This document shows positions 18,616 through 28,509 of a stretch of 48,014 nucleotides of DNA, piece by piece. A model generated the notes under the pieces. That model was not told the DNA's origin, did no database searches, and saw only the letters and a program-made list of their open reading frames with translations. Positions within the stretch are counted from its first letter, which is position 1. Each line of letters begins with the position of its first letter. Source of the DNA: Nocardia pseudobrasiliensis NBRC 108224 (GTDB lineage Bacteria > Actinomycetota > Actinomycetes > Mycobacteriales > Mycobacteriaceae); the NCBI RefSeq assembly GCF_001613105.1, contig NZ_BDBS01000017.1:1-48014 (forward strand), written 5' to 3'. The position numbers were made by a program, and so were the translations under genes.

Positions 18616-21033
18616 GTGTCTTCCCGCGTGACGACAGCCTCCGAACCCGTCAGCACCGCAGCCGCTGATTCCGCGCAGCCCGCCGGAACCGTCCGCCTCG
18701 CCAGCGTCGGCCGTCGCATCGCCGACGAGCTGAACGTGCGCGACGAACAGGTCCGCGCCGCCGTGGAACTGCTCGACGGCGGCTCGACCGTGCCGTTCAT
18801 CGCTCGGTACCGCAAGGAGGTCACCGGCGGACTCGACGACGCGCAGCTGCGGCAGCTGGAGGAGCGCCTGCACTACCTGCGCGAACTGGACGAGCGCCGG
18901 GGATCGATCCTCGAATCCATCCGCGGCCAGGGCAAATTGGATGCCGCGCTGGAGCAGCAGATCATGCTCGCCGAGACCAAGGCCCGGCTCGAGGACATCT
19001 ACCTGCCCTACAAGCCCAAGCGCCGCACCAAGGCCCAGATCGCCCGCGAGGCCGGACACGAGCCCGTCGCCGACGCGCTGCTGGGCGATCCGACCACCGA
19101 TCCGGCCCAGTACAACGCCGAACAGCTCGACGGCGCCCGCGCGATCCTGGTGGAACGCTTCGCCGAGGACGCCGATCTGGTCGGCGAACTGCGTGAGCTG
19201 ATGTGGAACCGCGGTCAGATCTCCTCGCGGGTTCGCGCCGGCAAGGAGGAGGCCGGTGCGAAGTTCTCCGACTACTTCGAATTCAACGAACCCTTCAGCA
19301 AACTGCCCTCCCATCGCATCCTCGCCCTGCTGCGCGGTGAGAAGGAGGAGATCCTCACCCTGCACCTCGAGCCCGATACCGAGGAGCCCGAGGCGGGCGA
19401 GCGCACCATCTACGAGGGCCGCATCGCACTGAAATTCGGTATCGCCGATCAGGGTCGCGCCGCCGACACCTGGCTGCTGGACACCGTGCGCTGGGCCTGG
19501 CGCACCAAGCTGCAGGTGAGCCTCGGCATCGATGTCCGCATGCGGCTGCGTCAGTCCGCGGAGAAGGACGCCGTCGACGTCTTCGCCGCCAATCTGCGCG
19601 ATCTGCTGCTGGCCGCGCCCGCGGGCACCCGCACCACCATGGGCCTGGATCCGGGCTACCGCACCGGCGTCAAGGTCGCCGTAGTCGACGGCACCGGAAA
19701 GGCCGTCGCCACCGAGGTCATCTACCCGCACAAGCCGCAGGGCCAGACCGAGAAGTCGCTGGCCGTACTGGGTGCGCTGGTCGCCCGGTTCAATGTCGAG
19801 CTCATCGCCATCGGCAACGGCACCGCCTCGCGCGAGACCGATGCCCTTGCGGCCGAGCTGATCTCGCGCATCCCGGAGAACAAGCCGACCAAGATCGTGG
19901 TCTCGGAGGCGGGCGCGTCGGTGTACTCGGCCTCGGCCTACGCCTCGGCCGAACTACCGGATATGGACGTCTCGCTGCGCGGCGCGGTCTCGATCGCCCG
20001 CCGCCTGCAGGATCCGCTGGCCGAACTGGTGAAGATCGATCCCAAGTCGATCGGTGTCGGCCAGTACCAGCACGACGTGTCCGAGACGCTGTTGGCTCGT
20101 TCGCTGGGCGCGGTCGTGGAGGACGCGGTGAACGCGGTCGGCGTCGATGTGAACACCGCCTCGGTGCCGCTGCTGTCCCGCGTCTCGGGCATCTCGTCCG
20201 CGGTCGCGGAATCGATTGTGGCCCACCGCGACCAGAACGGCCCGTTCCAGAGCCGCACCGCCCTGCTGAGCGTGCCGCGTCTGGGACCGAAGGCCTTCGA
20301 GCAGTGCGCGGGCTTCCTGCGCATCCGCGGCGGTGACGATCCGCTGGACACCTCGTCGGTACACCCCGAGGCCTATCCGGTGGTCCGCCGCATTCTCGAC
20401 GACACCGGCCGCGGCGTCCTCGAACTCATCGGCAACACCTCGGTGCTGCGCTCGCTGCGCCCGGAGAAGTTCACCGACGAGAAGTTCGGTGTCCCGACCG
20501 TCACCGATATCATCGCCGAGCTCGAGAAGCCCGGCCGTGACCCGCGCCCCGAATTCAAGACCGCCGAATTCGCCGCGGGCATCGAGAAGGTCGCCGACCT
20601 GAAGCCCGGCATGGTGCTTGAGGGTGTGGTCACCAATGTCGCGGCCTTCGGCGCCTTCGTCGACATCGGCGTCCACCAGGACGGCCTGGTCCACGTCTCG
20701 GCCATGTCCCACAACTTCGTTCGCGATCCCCGTGAGGTCGTGAAGTCCGGTGATGTGGTGAAGGTCAAGGTCTTGGAGGTCGACGTCGCCCGCCAGCGCA
20801 TCGGCCTGTCCCTGCGCCTGGACGACGAGCCCGGCGCGGGCGGTAAGCCCGATAAGGGTGAGGGCCGCGGTCAGGGCCAGAACCGCGGCGGTGGCGGCAA
20901 TCAGCGCCAACGCGGCCAGGGTCAGGGCCAGAACCGCGGCAACCAGAACCGCGGCGGCAACCAGCGCCGCAATGCCCCCGAACCCACCGGTTCGATGGCC
21001 GACGCGCTGCGTCGCGCGGGCTTCGGCCGCTAG
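18616..21033 (+). CDS. tex: Tex-family RNA-binding transcription accessory protein
   Basis: About 805 residues. Domain order is Tex N-terminal helical region (VPFIARYRKEVTGGLDD), YqgF-like RNase fold (TMGLDPGYRTGVKVAVVDG), helix-hairpin-helix (LLSRVSGISSAVAESIV and SVPRLGPKAFEQCAGFLR) and a C-terminal S1 domain (GVVTNVAAFGAFVDIGVHQD). The S1 domain is followed by a low-complexity Gln/Gly/Arg/Asn tail (GQGQNRGGGGNQRQRGQGQG) that probably adds RNA affinity. Family role: transcription and stress tolerance. The start is uncertain: GTG 18616 or GTG 18628; a GGAGAGG lies 16 bases before the former. A hairpin terminator follows the stop. Confidence 0.93.
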   Translation: MSSRVTTASEPVSTAAADSAQPAGTVRLASVGRRIADELNVRDEQVRAAVELLDGGSTVPFIARYRKEVTGGLDDAQLRQLEERLHYLRELDERRGSILESIRGQGKLDAALEQQIMLAETKARLEDIYLPYKPKRRTKAQIAREAGHEPVADALLGDPTTDPAQYNAEQLDGARAILVERFAEDADLVGELRELMWNRGQISSRVRAGKEEAGAKFSDYFEFNEPFSKLPSHRILALLRGEKEEILTLHLEPDTEEPEAGERTIYEGRIALKFGIADQGRAADTWLLDTVRWAWRTKLQVSLGIDVRMRLRQSAEKDAVDVFAANLRDLLLAAPAGTRTTMGLDPGYRTGVKVAVVDGTGKAVATEVIYPHKPQGQTEKSLAVLGALVARFNVELIAIGNGTASRETDALAAELISRIPENKPTKIVVSEAGASVYSASAYASAELPDMDVSLRGAVSIARRLQDPLAELVKIDPKSIGVGQYQHDVSETLLARSLGAVVEDAVNAVGVDVNTASVPLLSRVSGISSAVAESIVAHRDQNGPFQSRTALLSVPRLGPKAFEQCAGFLRIRGGDDPLDTSSVHPEAYPVVRRILDDTGRGVLELIGNTSVLRSLRPEKFTDEKFGVPTVTDIIAELEKPGRDPRPEFKTAEFAAGIEKVADLKPGMVLEGVVTNVAAFGAFVDIGVHQDGLVHVSAMSHNFVRDPREVVKSGDVVKVKVLEVDVARQRIGLSLRLDDEPGAGGKPDKGEGRGQGQNRGGGGNQRQRGQGQGQNRGNQNRGGNQRRNAPEPTGSMADALRRAGFGR

Positions 21034-21044
21034 ACAGACGCACT

Positions 21045-21079
21045 CGATCGGCCGCCCCGGCTTCCCGGGCGGCCGATCG
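21045..21079. terminator. Terminator hairpin after tex
   Basis: Perfect 13-base arms (21045-21057 and 21067-21079; CGATCGGCCGCCC) around a 9-base loop, 11 bases after the tex stop. No T-run, as usual for this genome type. Confidence 0.6.
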
Positions 21080-21227
21080 TCGTGTCACCTATGTGGCACT
21101 CCGGTGAGATCGGGCGCGTCCTCCGACATCTGATCGACCACCGAGGTTCGGCGGATGGTCGGATCTTTGCTGCACAATGTGGCAGGCGGACCGATCCCGA
21201 GACCGGACAGGCGGAGACGACTGGCAT

Positions 21228-22097
21228 ATGGCGGACTTTCGACGGTGGCTCGACGATTCCGTGATCGGCACGGGGCGACTGCCGCTGATGTGCTTTCTGC
21301 TCGGATTCATCGTGGGGTTCTTGTTGATTCGGCTGAGCGTGCGGTTGATTCGCAAGCAGGTGCGCTGGTGGCCGGGCAATCTGCGGGCCGGGAATGTGCA
21401 TATCCACCACATGGTGTTCGGCGTGGTGCTGGTGTTGCTGTCGGGGATCGGGATGGTCACGATGTATCAGAGCGGCGTCGGAACGGTCAGCGCGCTGGCC
21501 GCGGCCTTCGGCGTGGGCGCGGCGCTGGTGCTCGACGAGTTCGCGCTCATCTACTACCTGCGTGATGTGTACTGGGAGGAGCAGGGTCGCACCTCGGTCG
21601 ACGCGGTATTCGTCGCGCTCGCGGTGACGGGACTGCTGCTACTCGGCTTCCATCCGCTGTGGCTGCTGGACATCAACGACATCCGGCACGACACAAGCGT
21701 GGCGGGACGTTCGGCCGTCACCGTCTTCGCCGTGGTGAATCTCGTACTGGCCGCGATCGTCATTGCGAAGGGCAAGATCTGGACCGGGTTGTTCGGAATG
21801 TTCTTCCTGCCGTTGCTGATTGTTGGCGCGCTGCGGCTCAGTCGCCCGGGAGCGCCCTGGGCGCGCTGGCGCTACGCGGGCCGGTACCGGCTCATGCAGC
21901 GCGCGATCCGCCGCGAACGCCGCTATCGCCGACCTGTGATTCGCGCCAAGATTTTCGTCCAGGACCTGATAGCGGGCAAACCGGACGTAGCGCACATTCG
22001 CCGCGCGGCCGAGGAGGAATTGGCCAGGACCGTGGTGCCTGCCCCCGCTCCACCGCATCCAAACCGTGGTAGCCGACACGTTGCTGGTACTCCATAG
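21228..22097 (+). CDS. Integral membrane protein of unknown function
   Basis: 289 residues. About six hydrophobic segments (around residues 17-36, 57-78, 82-100, 126-145, 160-180 and 188-205) are followed by a basic cytoplasmic tail rich in Arg (MQRAIRRERRYRRP). Notable is a His-rich GNVHIHHMVFG motif between the first two helices and an Asp-Glu in VLDEFALIYYL; together these could coordinate a metal, but no family is recognised with confidence. The ATG at 21228 is used; an upstream ATG at 21177 would add 17 polar residues. It precedes the decarboxylase gene by 18 bases, so the two may be co-transcribed. Confidence 0.75.
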   Translation: MADFRRWLDDSVIGTGRLPLMCFLLGFIVGFLLIRLSVRLIRKQVRWWPGNLRAGNVHIHHMVFGVVLVLLSGIGMVTMYQSGVGTVSALAAAFGVGAALVLDEFALIYYLRDVYWEEQGRTSVDAVFVALAVTGLLLLGFHPLWLLDINDIRHDTSVAGRSAVTVFAVVNLVLAAIVIAKGKIWTGLFGMFFLPLLIVGALRLSRPGAPWARWRYAGRYRLMQRAIRRERRYRRPVIRAKIFVQDLIAGKPDVAHIRRAAEEELARTVVPAPAPPHPNRGSRHVAGTP

Positions 22098-22115
22098 GGC
22101 TGCCACTGTGGAAGA

Positions 22116-23777
22116 ATGACCTATGTAGTCGGGGATTATCTGCTCGATCGGTTGCATGAACTCGGCGTCACCGAGATCTTCGGCGTACCAGGCGATTTCA
22201 ACCTCCGCTTTCTCGATCACGTCGTCGCTCACGACGGCGTGCGCTGGGTCGGCGGCGCCAATGAGCTCAACGCCGGATACGCCGCCGACGGCTACGCCCG
22301 ACTGCGGGGCATCGGCGCGGTGGTGACCACCTACGGCGTCGGCGAGCTGAGCGCGACGAACGCGATCGCGGGCAGTTACGCCGAGCGCGTGCCCGTGGTT
22401 CATATCGTCGGCGTGCCCGCCAAGGACATCCAGGCGCACCACCGCGTGGTCCACCACACCCTCGGCGACGGCGATTTCCACCATTTCCGCCGGATCGCCA
22501 CCGAAATCACCTGCGCGCAGGCCGATCTCGGCGCGGCCGACGCCTGCGCCGAGATCGATCGCGTACTGCGCGCGGTGCGGGTGCATCGGCGGCCCGGCTA
22601 CATCATGCTCGCCACCGATGTGGCCCAGGTCGAGGTCGCCCCGCCGAGCGCGCCGCTGGACCCACCGTCCGACTTCTCCAGTCCCGGCGCTCGCGCGGCC
22701 TTCGAGCGGGCGGCACGGGAATTCCTCGGCGGCAAGCAGGTGACCGTGCTGGCCGACGTGTTCGTCGACCGGGTCGGCGCGACCGAGCGACTGCGCAAGC
22801 TCGTGACCGGTGCGAATCTGCCGCATGCCACGCTGGCCTGGGGCAAGACCCTCGTCGACGAATCCGCGGCCAACTTCCTGGGCGTCTACTCCGGCGCGGC
22901 CTCCGAGCCGGCCGTCCGCGACGCGGTGGAGGAGGCCGAGCGGCTGGTGACCGTCGGCGTCCAGTTCACCGACACGACCACCGCGGGCTTCAGTCATCGT
23001 GTGGATCCTCGCCGCACGATCGATATCGGCGCGGATCGGACGGTTATCGGCGGTGTCGACGCCTACGCCCCGCTGTCGCTACCGACGGCGCTGGAGATTC
23101 TCACCGAGATCGCGGCCGAATTCGCGCCCGTCGAGCCGCCCGAACACGCCGAGCCCGCGGGCCGACAGCCACCCGCCGACGGCCCGCTGACCCAGGCCGC
23201 GCTGTGGCCGCTGGTCGCGGATGCCCTGGGCGACAACAACATCGTGGTCGCCGATCAGGGCACGGCCTTCTTCGGACTGGCCACCCAGCGCATGCCCGCG
23301 GGCATCACCTTCCTCGGCCAGCCGCTGTGGGGTTCGATCGGCTACACCCTGCCCGCCGCCCTGGGCGCCGGACTGGCCTGCCCGGACCGCAGACCCGTAC
23401 TGGTGATCGGCGACGGCGCCGCGCAACTGACCGTGCAGGAACTCGGCGTCTGGATCCGCGAACGGGTGCCCGGGGTGATCGTGCTGGTCAACAACAACGG
23501 CTACGCCGTCGAACGCGCGATCCACGGCGAGCGCGCCCCCTACAACGACATCGTGGCCTGGCGCTGGGATGCCCTACCGCACGCCTTCGGCGCCGATCCG
23601 GACACGGTCACGGTGCTGCGGGCCCGCACGATAGCCGAGCTGCGCGATAGCCTGAACGCCGCCGCGGCCGCCCGCGACCGGCTGGTGCTGCTCGAGGTGT
23701 TCACCGATACCGTCGACTATCCGCCCTTCATGATCGAGGTTTCGGCGGCGATCACGGCCGCGAATTCGAGGTCGTGA
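22116..23777 (+). CDS. kdc: Thiamine diphosphate-dependent 2-keto acid decarboxylase
   Basis: 553 residues of the pyruvate/indolepyruvate decarboxylase family, close in style to the mycobacterial alpha-keto acid decarboxylase Kdc. Evidence: N-terminal [20 protein letters not shown], the catalytic Glu50 in [17 protein letters not shown], the paired histidines in [14 protein letters not shown], and the cofactor motif GDGAAQLT ending with [13 protein letters not shown]. It would turn branched or aromatic 2-oxo acids into aldehydes and CO2 (Ehrlich-type pathway). The preference between phenyl-, indole- and branched substrates cannot be read from motifs. The ATG at 22116 gives the canonical start. 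Confidence 0.88.
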   Translation: MTYVVGDYLLDRLHELGVTEIFGVPGDFNLRFLDHVVAHDGVRWVGGANELNAGYAADGYARLRGIGAVVTTYGVGELSATNAIAGSYAERVPVVHIVGVPAKDIQAHHRVVHHTLGDGDFHHFRRIATEITCAQADLGAADACAEIDRVLRAVRVHRRPGYIMLATDVAQVEVAPPSAPLDPPSDFSSPGARAAFERAAREFLGGKQVTVLADVFVDRVGATERLRKLVTGANLPHATLAWGKTLVDESAANFLGVYSGAASEPAVRDAVEEAERLVTVGVQFTDTTTAGFSHRVDPRRTIDIGADRTVIGGVDAYAPLSLPTALEILTEIAAEFAPVEPPEHAEPAGRQPPADGPLTQAALWPLVADALGDNNIVVADQGTAFFGLATQRMPAGITFLGQPLWGSIGYTLPAALGAGLACPDRRPVLVIGDGAAQLTVQELGVWIRERVPGVIVLVNNNGYAVERAIHGERAPYNDIVAWRWDALPHAFGADPDTVTVLRARTIAELRDSLNAAAAARDRLVLLEVFTDTVDYPPFMIEVSAAITAANSRS

Positions 23778-23813
23778 GCGTGGGTCGGCCCCGATTAACG
23801 GTGCGGTCGCGCG

Positions 23814-23825
23814 ATCTGGCACAAT
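23814..23825 (+). promoter_or_regulatory. Promoter of rplS (ATCTGGCACAAT)
   Basis: Extended -10-like TGGCACAAT, 115 bases before the rplS ATG; it matches the rpsP promoter in 11 of 12 bases. A TTAACG lies 19 bases upstream as a loose -35. The long leader could hold translational control by L19, but no defined structure was identified. Confidence 0.45.
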
Positions 23826-23940
23826 AATCGGGTTGCCCTGGGCCCCGCGGCCCGGCGCACCGCCCATATCCGGAGCACGAACCGGTCCGAGCTGTAGCCG
23901 CCAGGTTCCTCTGTTCACGCGAACTTCCAAAAGGACGGAA

Positions 23941-24282
23941 ATGAACACCCTCGACTTCGTCGACGAATCGTCGCTGCGCACCGATGTCCCCGACTTCCGG
24001 CCGGGTGACACCATCAACGTGCACGTGAAGGTCATCGAAGGTAACAAGGAGCGCATCCAGGTCTTCAAGGGCGTCGTCATCCGGCGTCAGGGTGGCGGCA
24101 TCCGCGAGACCTTCACGGTCCGCAAGGTCTCCTTCGGTGTCGGCGTCGAGCGCACCTTCCCGGTGCACAGCCCGAACATCGACCACATCGATGTCGTGAC
24201 CCGCGGCGATGTCCGCCGGGCCAAGCTGTACTACCTGCGCGATCTGCGCGGCAAGGCCGCCAAGATCAAGGAAAAGCGCTGA
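23941..24282 (+). CDS. rplS: 50S ribosomal protein L19
   Basis: 113 residues covering the whole bL19 family: [19 protein letters not shown], the [17 protein letters not shown] core, [15 protein letters not shown] and the basic end [32 protein letters not shown] precedes the ATG as ribosome site. Separated from trmD by tex, a membrane protein and kdc, rather than following trmD directly as in many bacteria, and it has its own promoter and a classical terminator, so it is a single-gene unit. Confidence 0.97.
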   Translation: MNTLDFVDESSLRTDVPDFRPGDTINVHVKVIEGNKERIQVFKGVVIRRQGGGIRETFTVRKVSFGVGVERTFPVHSPNIDHIDVVTRGDVRRAKLYYLRDLRGKAAKIKEKR

Positions 24283-24298
24283 GCGGCAGACTCGACCG

Positions 24299-24332
24299 AA
24301 AGACCCCCGGTTCACCCGGGGGTCTTTTGTTT
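24299..24332 (+). terminator. Rho-independent terminator of rplS
   Basis: A 12-base perfect stem (AAAGACCCCCGG, 24299-24310, with 24316-24327) and 5-base loop, followed by TTTTGTTT. It is the only textbook T-run terminator in the window. Confidence 0.9.
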
Positions 24333-24386
24333 GGCATTCATGGAATACCCTCAGGCTGTGGCACGCCCGCCCCGGGTGCGCTGGGC

Positions 24387-24392
24387 TAGTCT
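24387..24392 (+). promoter_or_regulatory. -10 element for leaderless lepB
   Basis: TAGTCT ends seven bases before the GTG at 24400. No Shine-Dalgarno sequence precedes that codon, so the message is probably leaderless; this supports 24400 as the start. Confidence 0.4.
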
Positions 24393-24399
24393 GTTCGGC

Positions 24400-25203
24400 G
24401 TGGCAGAGGAGAGTGAGTCGGTGACGGTGCCGGAACCAGGCGACGAACGCGCGGGCGACCCCTCGCCGAGGCGGCGGCGCATACGCGGCGACAAGAGCAA
24501 GAAGAAGAATCGCCCGTTCTGGCAGGAACTTCCGATCCTGATCGTCATCGCCGCCGTGATCGCGGCGCTGGTCGTGAATTTCATCGGCCGCCCCTATGTC
24601 ATTCCGTCGGAATCGATGGAACCGACCCTGCACGGCTGCACCGGCTGCACCGGCGATCGCATCTACGTCGAGAAGTTGAGCTACGACTTCGGCGATCCCA
24701 AGCCCGGTGATGTGGTGGTCTTCGTCGGACCCACCGATTCGTGGAACCGGACCTACCACTCCAACCGGTCCAGCAATACCGTGGTGCGCGGCATCCAGAA
24801 CTTCTTCTCCTTCTTCGGCCTCGTCCCGCCGGATGAGAACGACCTGGTCAAACGGGTTATCGCGACCGGCGGTCAGACCGTGCAGTGCTGTGACGCCCAG
24901 GGTCGCGTCCTGGTCGACGGCAAGCCGATCGATGAGCCGTACGCCCGCTACCTCTACCCCTATGTCCCGGGTCTGCCCTATGCCTCCTCGGCCGCGCAGG
25001 GTCGCGAGTTCCCGCTGGTCAGAGTGCCCGCCGGACATCTGTGGGTGATGGGCGACAACCGAAACCGTTCCGCGGACTCGCGCGCCCACATGGATGACCA
25101 ATACCAGGGCACGGTGCCGGTGGACGATGTACGTGGCAAGGCCGTGTTCAAGATCTGGCCGCCGAGCCGGATCGGACCCGTGCGTGCGCAGAACCCGCAG
25201 TAG
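24400..25203 (+). CDS. lepB: Signal peptidase I
   Basis: 267 residues. A charged cytoplasmic N-terminus, one transmembrane helix (about residues 44-63), then the catalytic Ser72 in PSESMEPT and Lys151 in DLVKRVIATGG, the serine/lysine dyad of type I signal peptidases. The box GDNRNRSADSR near the end is also diagnostic. A Cys-rich insert, CTGCTGDR, follows the Ser block, and a long loop with SFFGLVPPDENDLV lies before the Lys. The GTG at 24400 follows a -10 element by seven bases; earlier in-frame starts lie next to the rplS terminator and are unlikely. It sits between rplS and rnhB, the conserved order. Confidence 0.95.
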   Translation: MAEESESVTVPEPGDERAGDPSPRRRRIRGDKSKKKNRPFWQELPILIVIAAVIAALVVNFIGRPYVIPSESMEPTLHGCTGCTGDRIYVEKLSYDFGDPKPGDVVVFVGPTDSWNRTYHSNRSSNTVVRGIQNFFSFFGLVPPDENDLVKRVIATGGQTVQCCDAQGRVLVDGKPIDEPYARYLYPYVPGLPYASSAAQGREFPLVRVPAGHLWVMGDNRNRSADSRAHMDDQYQGTVPVDDVRGKAVFKIWPPSRIGPVRAQNPQ

Positions 25204-25249
25204 CGGGCTCGCGCGCAGGTGAACGCAGTCGGCCACGCATAATCGAATG

Positions 25250-26053
25250 GTGGGTGCAGTGGGGCGCAATCAACAGCGCGTCGCTCGGAATGGTAAGGGC
25301 GACAAGAGGATTCGGCCGATCGCTGTGCGCAGTGGGGACTGGCCCCCGCGCGTGGTGATGCGCAAGGCCGGTGGCCTGCGCACGCTCGAGGCGGCGCTGA
25401 TCCGCGGTGGTCTGGGCCCGGTCGCGGGCGTCGACGAGGCCGGGCGTGGTTGCTGCGCGGGTCCGCTCGTGGTGGCGGCCTGTCTGCTCGCACCCAAGGC
25501 CTACGATTCGCTGGCCGAACTCGACGACTCCAAGAAGCTGACCGAGGCCACCCGGGAGCGGCTGTTTCCGGTGATCAAGCGCCGGGCGCTGGCGTGGCAG
25601 GTGGTGGTCGTGCCGGCCTGGGAGATCGATCGGATCGGCATCCACGTCGCCAATATCGAGGGAATGCGCCGCGCGGTCATGGGTTTGGACGCCGAACCCG
25701 GCTATGTGCTGACCGACGGCTTCCGGGTGCCCGGCATTCCGGTACCGTCGCTGCCGGTGATCGGCGGTGACGCGACGGCGGCGTGTATCGCCGCGGCGAG
25801 CATTCTGGCGAAGGTGACCCGCGACCACCTGATGGTCGAGATGGATCGACGGCTGCCCGGTTATGGATTCGCCGCACACAAGGGCTACAACACGCCCGAC
25901 CACATGGCCGCGCTCAAAGAGCTCGGCCCCAGTAGTGAACACCGCCGCTCCTGGCGAAACGTCCGGCTGACCGATGTGATGGACCCGGTGGAGATGGAAC
26001 CGGACATGCCGGATGGGACGCGAGTGGCTGCCGATGCCGCGCATGCGAGATGA
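25250..26053 (+). CDS. rnhB: Ribonuclease HII
   Basis: About 267 residues. RNase HII removes RNA from RNA-DNA hybrids, including single ribonucleotides. Active-site acids are in [15 protein letters not shown] and the later region with LTDGFRVPG; downstream are [15 protein letters not shown] and [15 protein letters not shown]. The N-terminal 35 residues are basic and not family-typical. GTG 25250 lies six bases after a CATAAT -10-like box, pointing to a leaderless start there, while GTG 25325 or ATG 25358 would give a more canonical N-terminus. The start is therefore unsure; the enzyme identity is not. Confidence 0.93.
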   Translation: MGAVGRNQQRVARNGKGDKRIRPIAVRSGDWPPRVVMRKAGGLRTLEAALIRGGLGPVAGVDEAGRGCCAGPLVVAACLLAPKAYDSLAELDDSKKLTEATRERLFPVIKRRALAWQVVVVPAWEIDRIGIHVANIEGMRRAVMGLDAEPGYVLTDGFRVPGIPVPSLPVIGGDATAACIAAASILAKVTRDHLMVEMDRRLPGYGFAAHKGYNTPDHMAALKELGPSSEHRRSWRNVRLTDVMDPVEMEPDMPDGTRVAADAAHAR

Positions 26054-26098
26054 TGTCAATACCCCGCAGAAGTGGCCAGAAGGAGGACGTTCCACCCG

Positions 26099-26404
26099 AT
26101 GAGTGCCGAGGACCTCGAGAAATACGAAACCGAGATGGAGCTCTCGCTGTATCGCGAGTACAAAGACATCGTCGGTCAGTTCTCGTACGTGGTGGAGACC
26201 GAGCGCCGCTTCTATCTCGCCAATTCCGTCGAACTGCGCCCGCAGAACGCCGACGGTGAGGTGTATTTCGAGGTGCGCATGTCCGACGCCTGGGTGTGGG
26301 ACATGTATCGCCCGGCCCGCTTCGTCAAACACGTGCGCGTCATCACGTTCAAGGACGTGAACATCGAGGAGCTGGAGAAACCGGACCTGCGTCTGCCGGA
26401 GTGA
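26099..26404 (+). CDS. DUF2469 family protein
   Basis: 101 residues starting MSAEDLEKYETEMELSLYRE, matching the small actinobacterial DUF2469 family over its full length, with the WVWDMYRPARFVKHVRVITFKDVNIEEL half being the most conserved. The function is unknown. Its place between rnhB and yraN is one of the most stable neighbourhoods in this phylum. An AGAAGGAGGACG ribosome site precedes the ATG at 26099. Confidence 0.93.
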   Translation: MSAEDLEKYETEMELSLYREYKDIVGQFSYVVETERRFYLANSVELRPQNADGEVYFEVRMSDAWVWDMYRPARFVKHVRVITFKDVNIEELEKPDLRLPE

Positions 26405-26500
26405 CCCCGGTTTCTCCACAGCTTTTCCGTTGTCCACAGCTCATCTGTTTTCCCAGGTCGGCTCGTCGGCCCAGACGCCGCCTCCAGCCATGCTGGGCGA

Positions 26501-26857
26501 GTGGCAGACAAGCTGGCGCTGGGCGCACACGGTGAGGAACTCGCGGCGCGTTATCTCCGTGCCGCGGGCATGCGGATCGTCGATCGGAATTGGCGCTGCC
26601 GCTACGGTGAACTGGATCTGATCGCCCGCGATGCGGCGGTGACCGCGTTCGTCGAGGTCAAGACCCGGACGGGGCTGTCGTTCGGGCGGCCCGCGGAGGC
26701 GGTCACCCGGACCAAGCAGCGACGGATCAGACGCCTGGCCGTGCTCTGGCTCGAGGCGCATCCCGGGCCGTGGGTGCGCATCCGATTCGACGTGGTGTCG
26801 GTCCTGCTGCTGCCCGGGAGACGACCGGTCATCGAACATCTCGAGGCGGTGTTCTGA
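26501..26857 (+). CDS. YraN/UPF0102 endonuclease-like protein
   Basis: 118 residues. The family core is plain: GAHGEELAARYLRAAGMRIV, then YGELDLIARD and FVEVKTRTGLSFG, which form the PD-(D/E)XK-like site (Glu, Asp, then Glu-x-Lys). UPF0102 proteins resemble Holliday-junction resolvases and are tied to DNA processing by their constant position before comM/dprA. The GTG at 26501 gives the normal N-terminus. The TGA stop overlaps the comM ATG by one base, so the two are coupled. Confidence 0.92.
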   Translation: MADKLALGAHGEELAARYLRAAGMRIVDRNWRCRYGELDLIARDAAVTAFVEVKTRTGLSFGRPAEAVTRTKQRRIRRLAVLWLEAHPGPWVRIRFDVVSVLLLPGRRPVIEHLEAVF

Positions 26858-28365
26858 TGGCTCTCGGACGGGCGTATTCGGTGGCGGTGACCGGCGTGGA
26901 GGGACAGCTGGTCGAGATCGAGGCCGATATCGGGCAGGGCCTGCCGTCGGTGCATCTGGTCGGCCTGCCCGACACCACACTGCAGGAGTCGCGCGACAGA
27001 GTCCGTGCGGCGGTGAGCAATTCCGGTGAGAAGTGGCCGGACGGCCGGGTGATCCTCGCCCTGTCCCCGGCGACGCTGCCCAAGGTCGGCAGCGTGTACG
27101 ACATCGCGCTGGCCGTCGCGGTGCTGGACGCGGGCGACGCGATTCCCTCCGAACGGCTCACCGGCACGGTCCTGCTCGGCGAACTCGCCCTCGACGGCCG
27201 GGTCCGGCGGGTGCGCGGAATCCTGCCCGCGGTGCTGGCCGCGCGGGAGGCGGGCCGCACGACGGCGGTGGTGCCCGAATCGTGTTTGACCGAGGCCGGT
27301 TTGGTCGACGGCATCCGGGTGCTGGGCGCCGATACACTGCGCGCCCTGCTCGACTGGCTGCGCGGCGACGGCGAATTGCGCTGTCCCGACCGCTTGTTGC
27401 CGCAGGTCGAGCGCACCTGCGGCGACCTCAACGAGGTGGTCGGCCAGGACGAGGCGCGCTGGGCGCTCGAGGTGGCGGCCGCGGGCGGACACCACCTGCT
27501 GCTCACCGGTCCGCCCGGCATCGGCAAAACCATGCTGGCACAACGCCTCCCGGGTCTGCTGCCGCCGCTGACCGAGCGCGAGGCGCTGGAGGTGACCGCG
27601 ATCCATTCGGTGGCGGGCACCCTGCCCAACGACCATCCGCTGATCACCGCCGCCCCCTTCGTCGCCCCGCATCATTCGACCTCGGTCAGCGCCATCGTCG
27701 GCGGCGGGTCGGGTTCGGCCCGTCCCGGCGCGGTGAGCCGGGCGCATCGGGGTGTGCTGTTCCTCGACGAATGCGCCGAAATCGGCGCCAAGGTCCTCGA
27801 GGCGCTGCGAACTCCTCTGGAGGAGGGCGAGGTTCGCATCGCCCGCCGCGACGGCGTCGCCCGCTACCCGGCCCGATTTCAACTCATCTTGGCCGCCAAC
27901 CCCTGCCCCTGCGCGCCCGCTCGCGATGTCGACTGCATCTGCGCACCGCTTGCCCGGCGACGCTATCTGGGCAAGCTGTCCGGCCCCCTGATGGATCGCA
28001 TAGATATCTGGGTTCAGATGCACGGCCAGGCCGCGGGCGCCTTCGCCGCCGCCGACGCGGAGAACAGCGAAACCGTCCGCACCCGAGTCACCCTCGCCCG
28101 CGCCGCGGCGGCCCGACGCTGGCAGGACTACGGCTGGTCCACCAATGCCGAGGTCCCCGGCCACGTCCTGCGCCAGCGCTTCCGCCTCCCGCGCGAAGCC
28201 CTGGCCCCGGTGGAAACGGCGCTGCGCCAGGGCCGAATGTCGGCCCGCGCGGCGGACAGGGCGATCAGAGTCGCCTGGACCATTTGCGACCTTCGCGCGG
28301 GTGACCTGCCCACCACCCAGGACGTCATGCAGGCGTTGAACTTCCGCCAGCGGGGTGCGCTGTGA
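26857..28365 (+). CDS. comM: YifB/ComM family Mg chelatase-like AAA ATPase
   Basis: 502 residues. An N-terminal Lon-substrate-like ChlI domain (VHLVGLPDTTLQESRDRVRAA, LSPATLPKVGSVYD) precedes the ATPase core with Walker A GPPGIGKTMLAQRLPG and Walker B VLFLDECAE. The C-terminal lid contains a CPCAPARDVDC Cys cluster and FRLPREALAP. In competent bacteria ComM is the helicase that extends branch migration during transformation; in actinobacteria its use is unproved. It sits in the conserved block yraN-comM-dprA. Confidence 0.93.
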   Translation: MALGRAYSVAVTGVEGQLVEIEADIGQGLPSVHLVGLPDTTLQESRDRVRAAVSNSGEKWPDGRVILALSPATLPKVGSVYDIALAVAVLDAGDAIPSERLTGTVLLGELALDGRVRRVRGILPAVLAAREAGRTTAVVPESCLTEAGLVDGIRVLGADTLRALLDWLRGDGELRCPDRLLPQVERTCGDLNEVVGQDEARWALEVAAAGGHHLLLTGPPGIGKTMLAQRLPGLLPPLTEREALEVTAIHSVAGTLPNDHPLITAAPFVAPHHSTSVSAIVGGGSGSARPGAVSRAHRGVLFLDECAEIGAKVLEALRTPLEEGEVRIARRDGVARYPARFQLILAANPCPCAPARDVDCICAPLARRRYLGKLSGPLMDRIDIWVQMHGQAAGAFAAADAENSETVRTRVTLARAAAARRWQDYGWSTNAEVPGHVLRQRFRLPREALAPVETALRQGRMSARAADRAIRVAWTICDLRAGDLPTTQDVMQALNFRQRGAL

Positions 28366-28509
28366 AGCGCGTGGAAGAGGTTCTGACCCTGCTGTGGCGC
28401 GCTGGCCGTGTGCGGATTGCGGGATTGGCCGCCTGCGACGGGGCGACGGCATGGGGGCGGCGGTCGGACCGGTCGCGGGATCAATTCGATGCGGGCAGAG
28501 GGGGAGCGG

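Noticed and set aside
23826..23940. L19 leader RNA element
   Set aside because: Leader length is suggestive, but no convincing structure could be drawn by hand.
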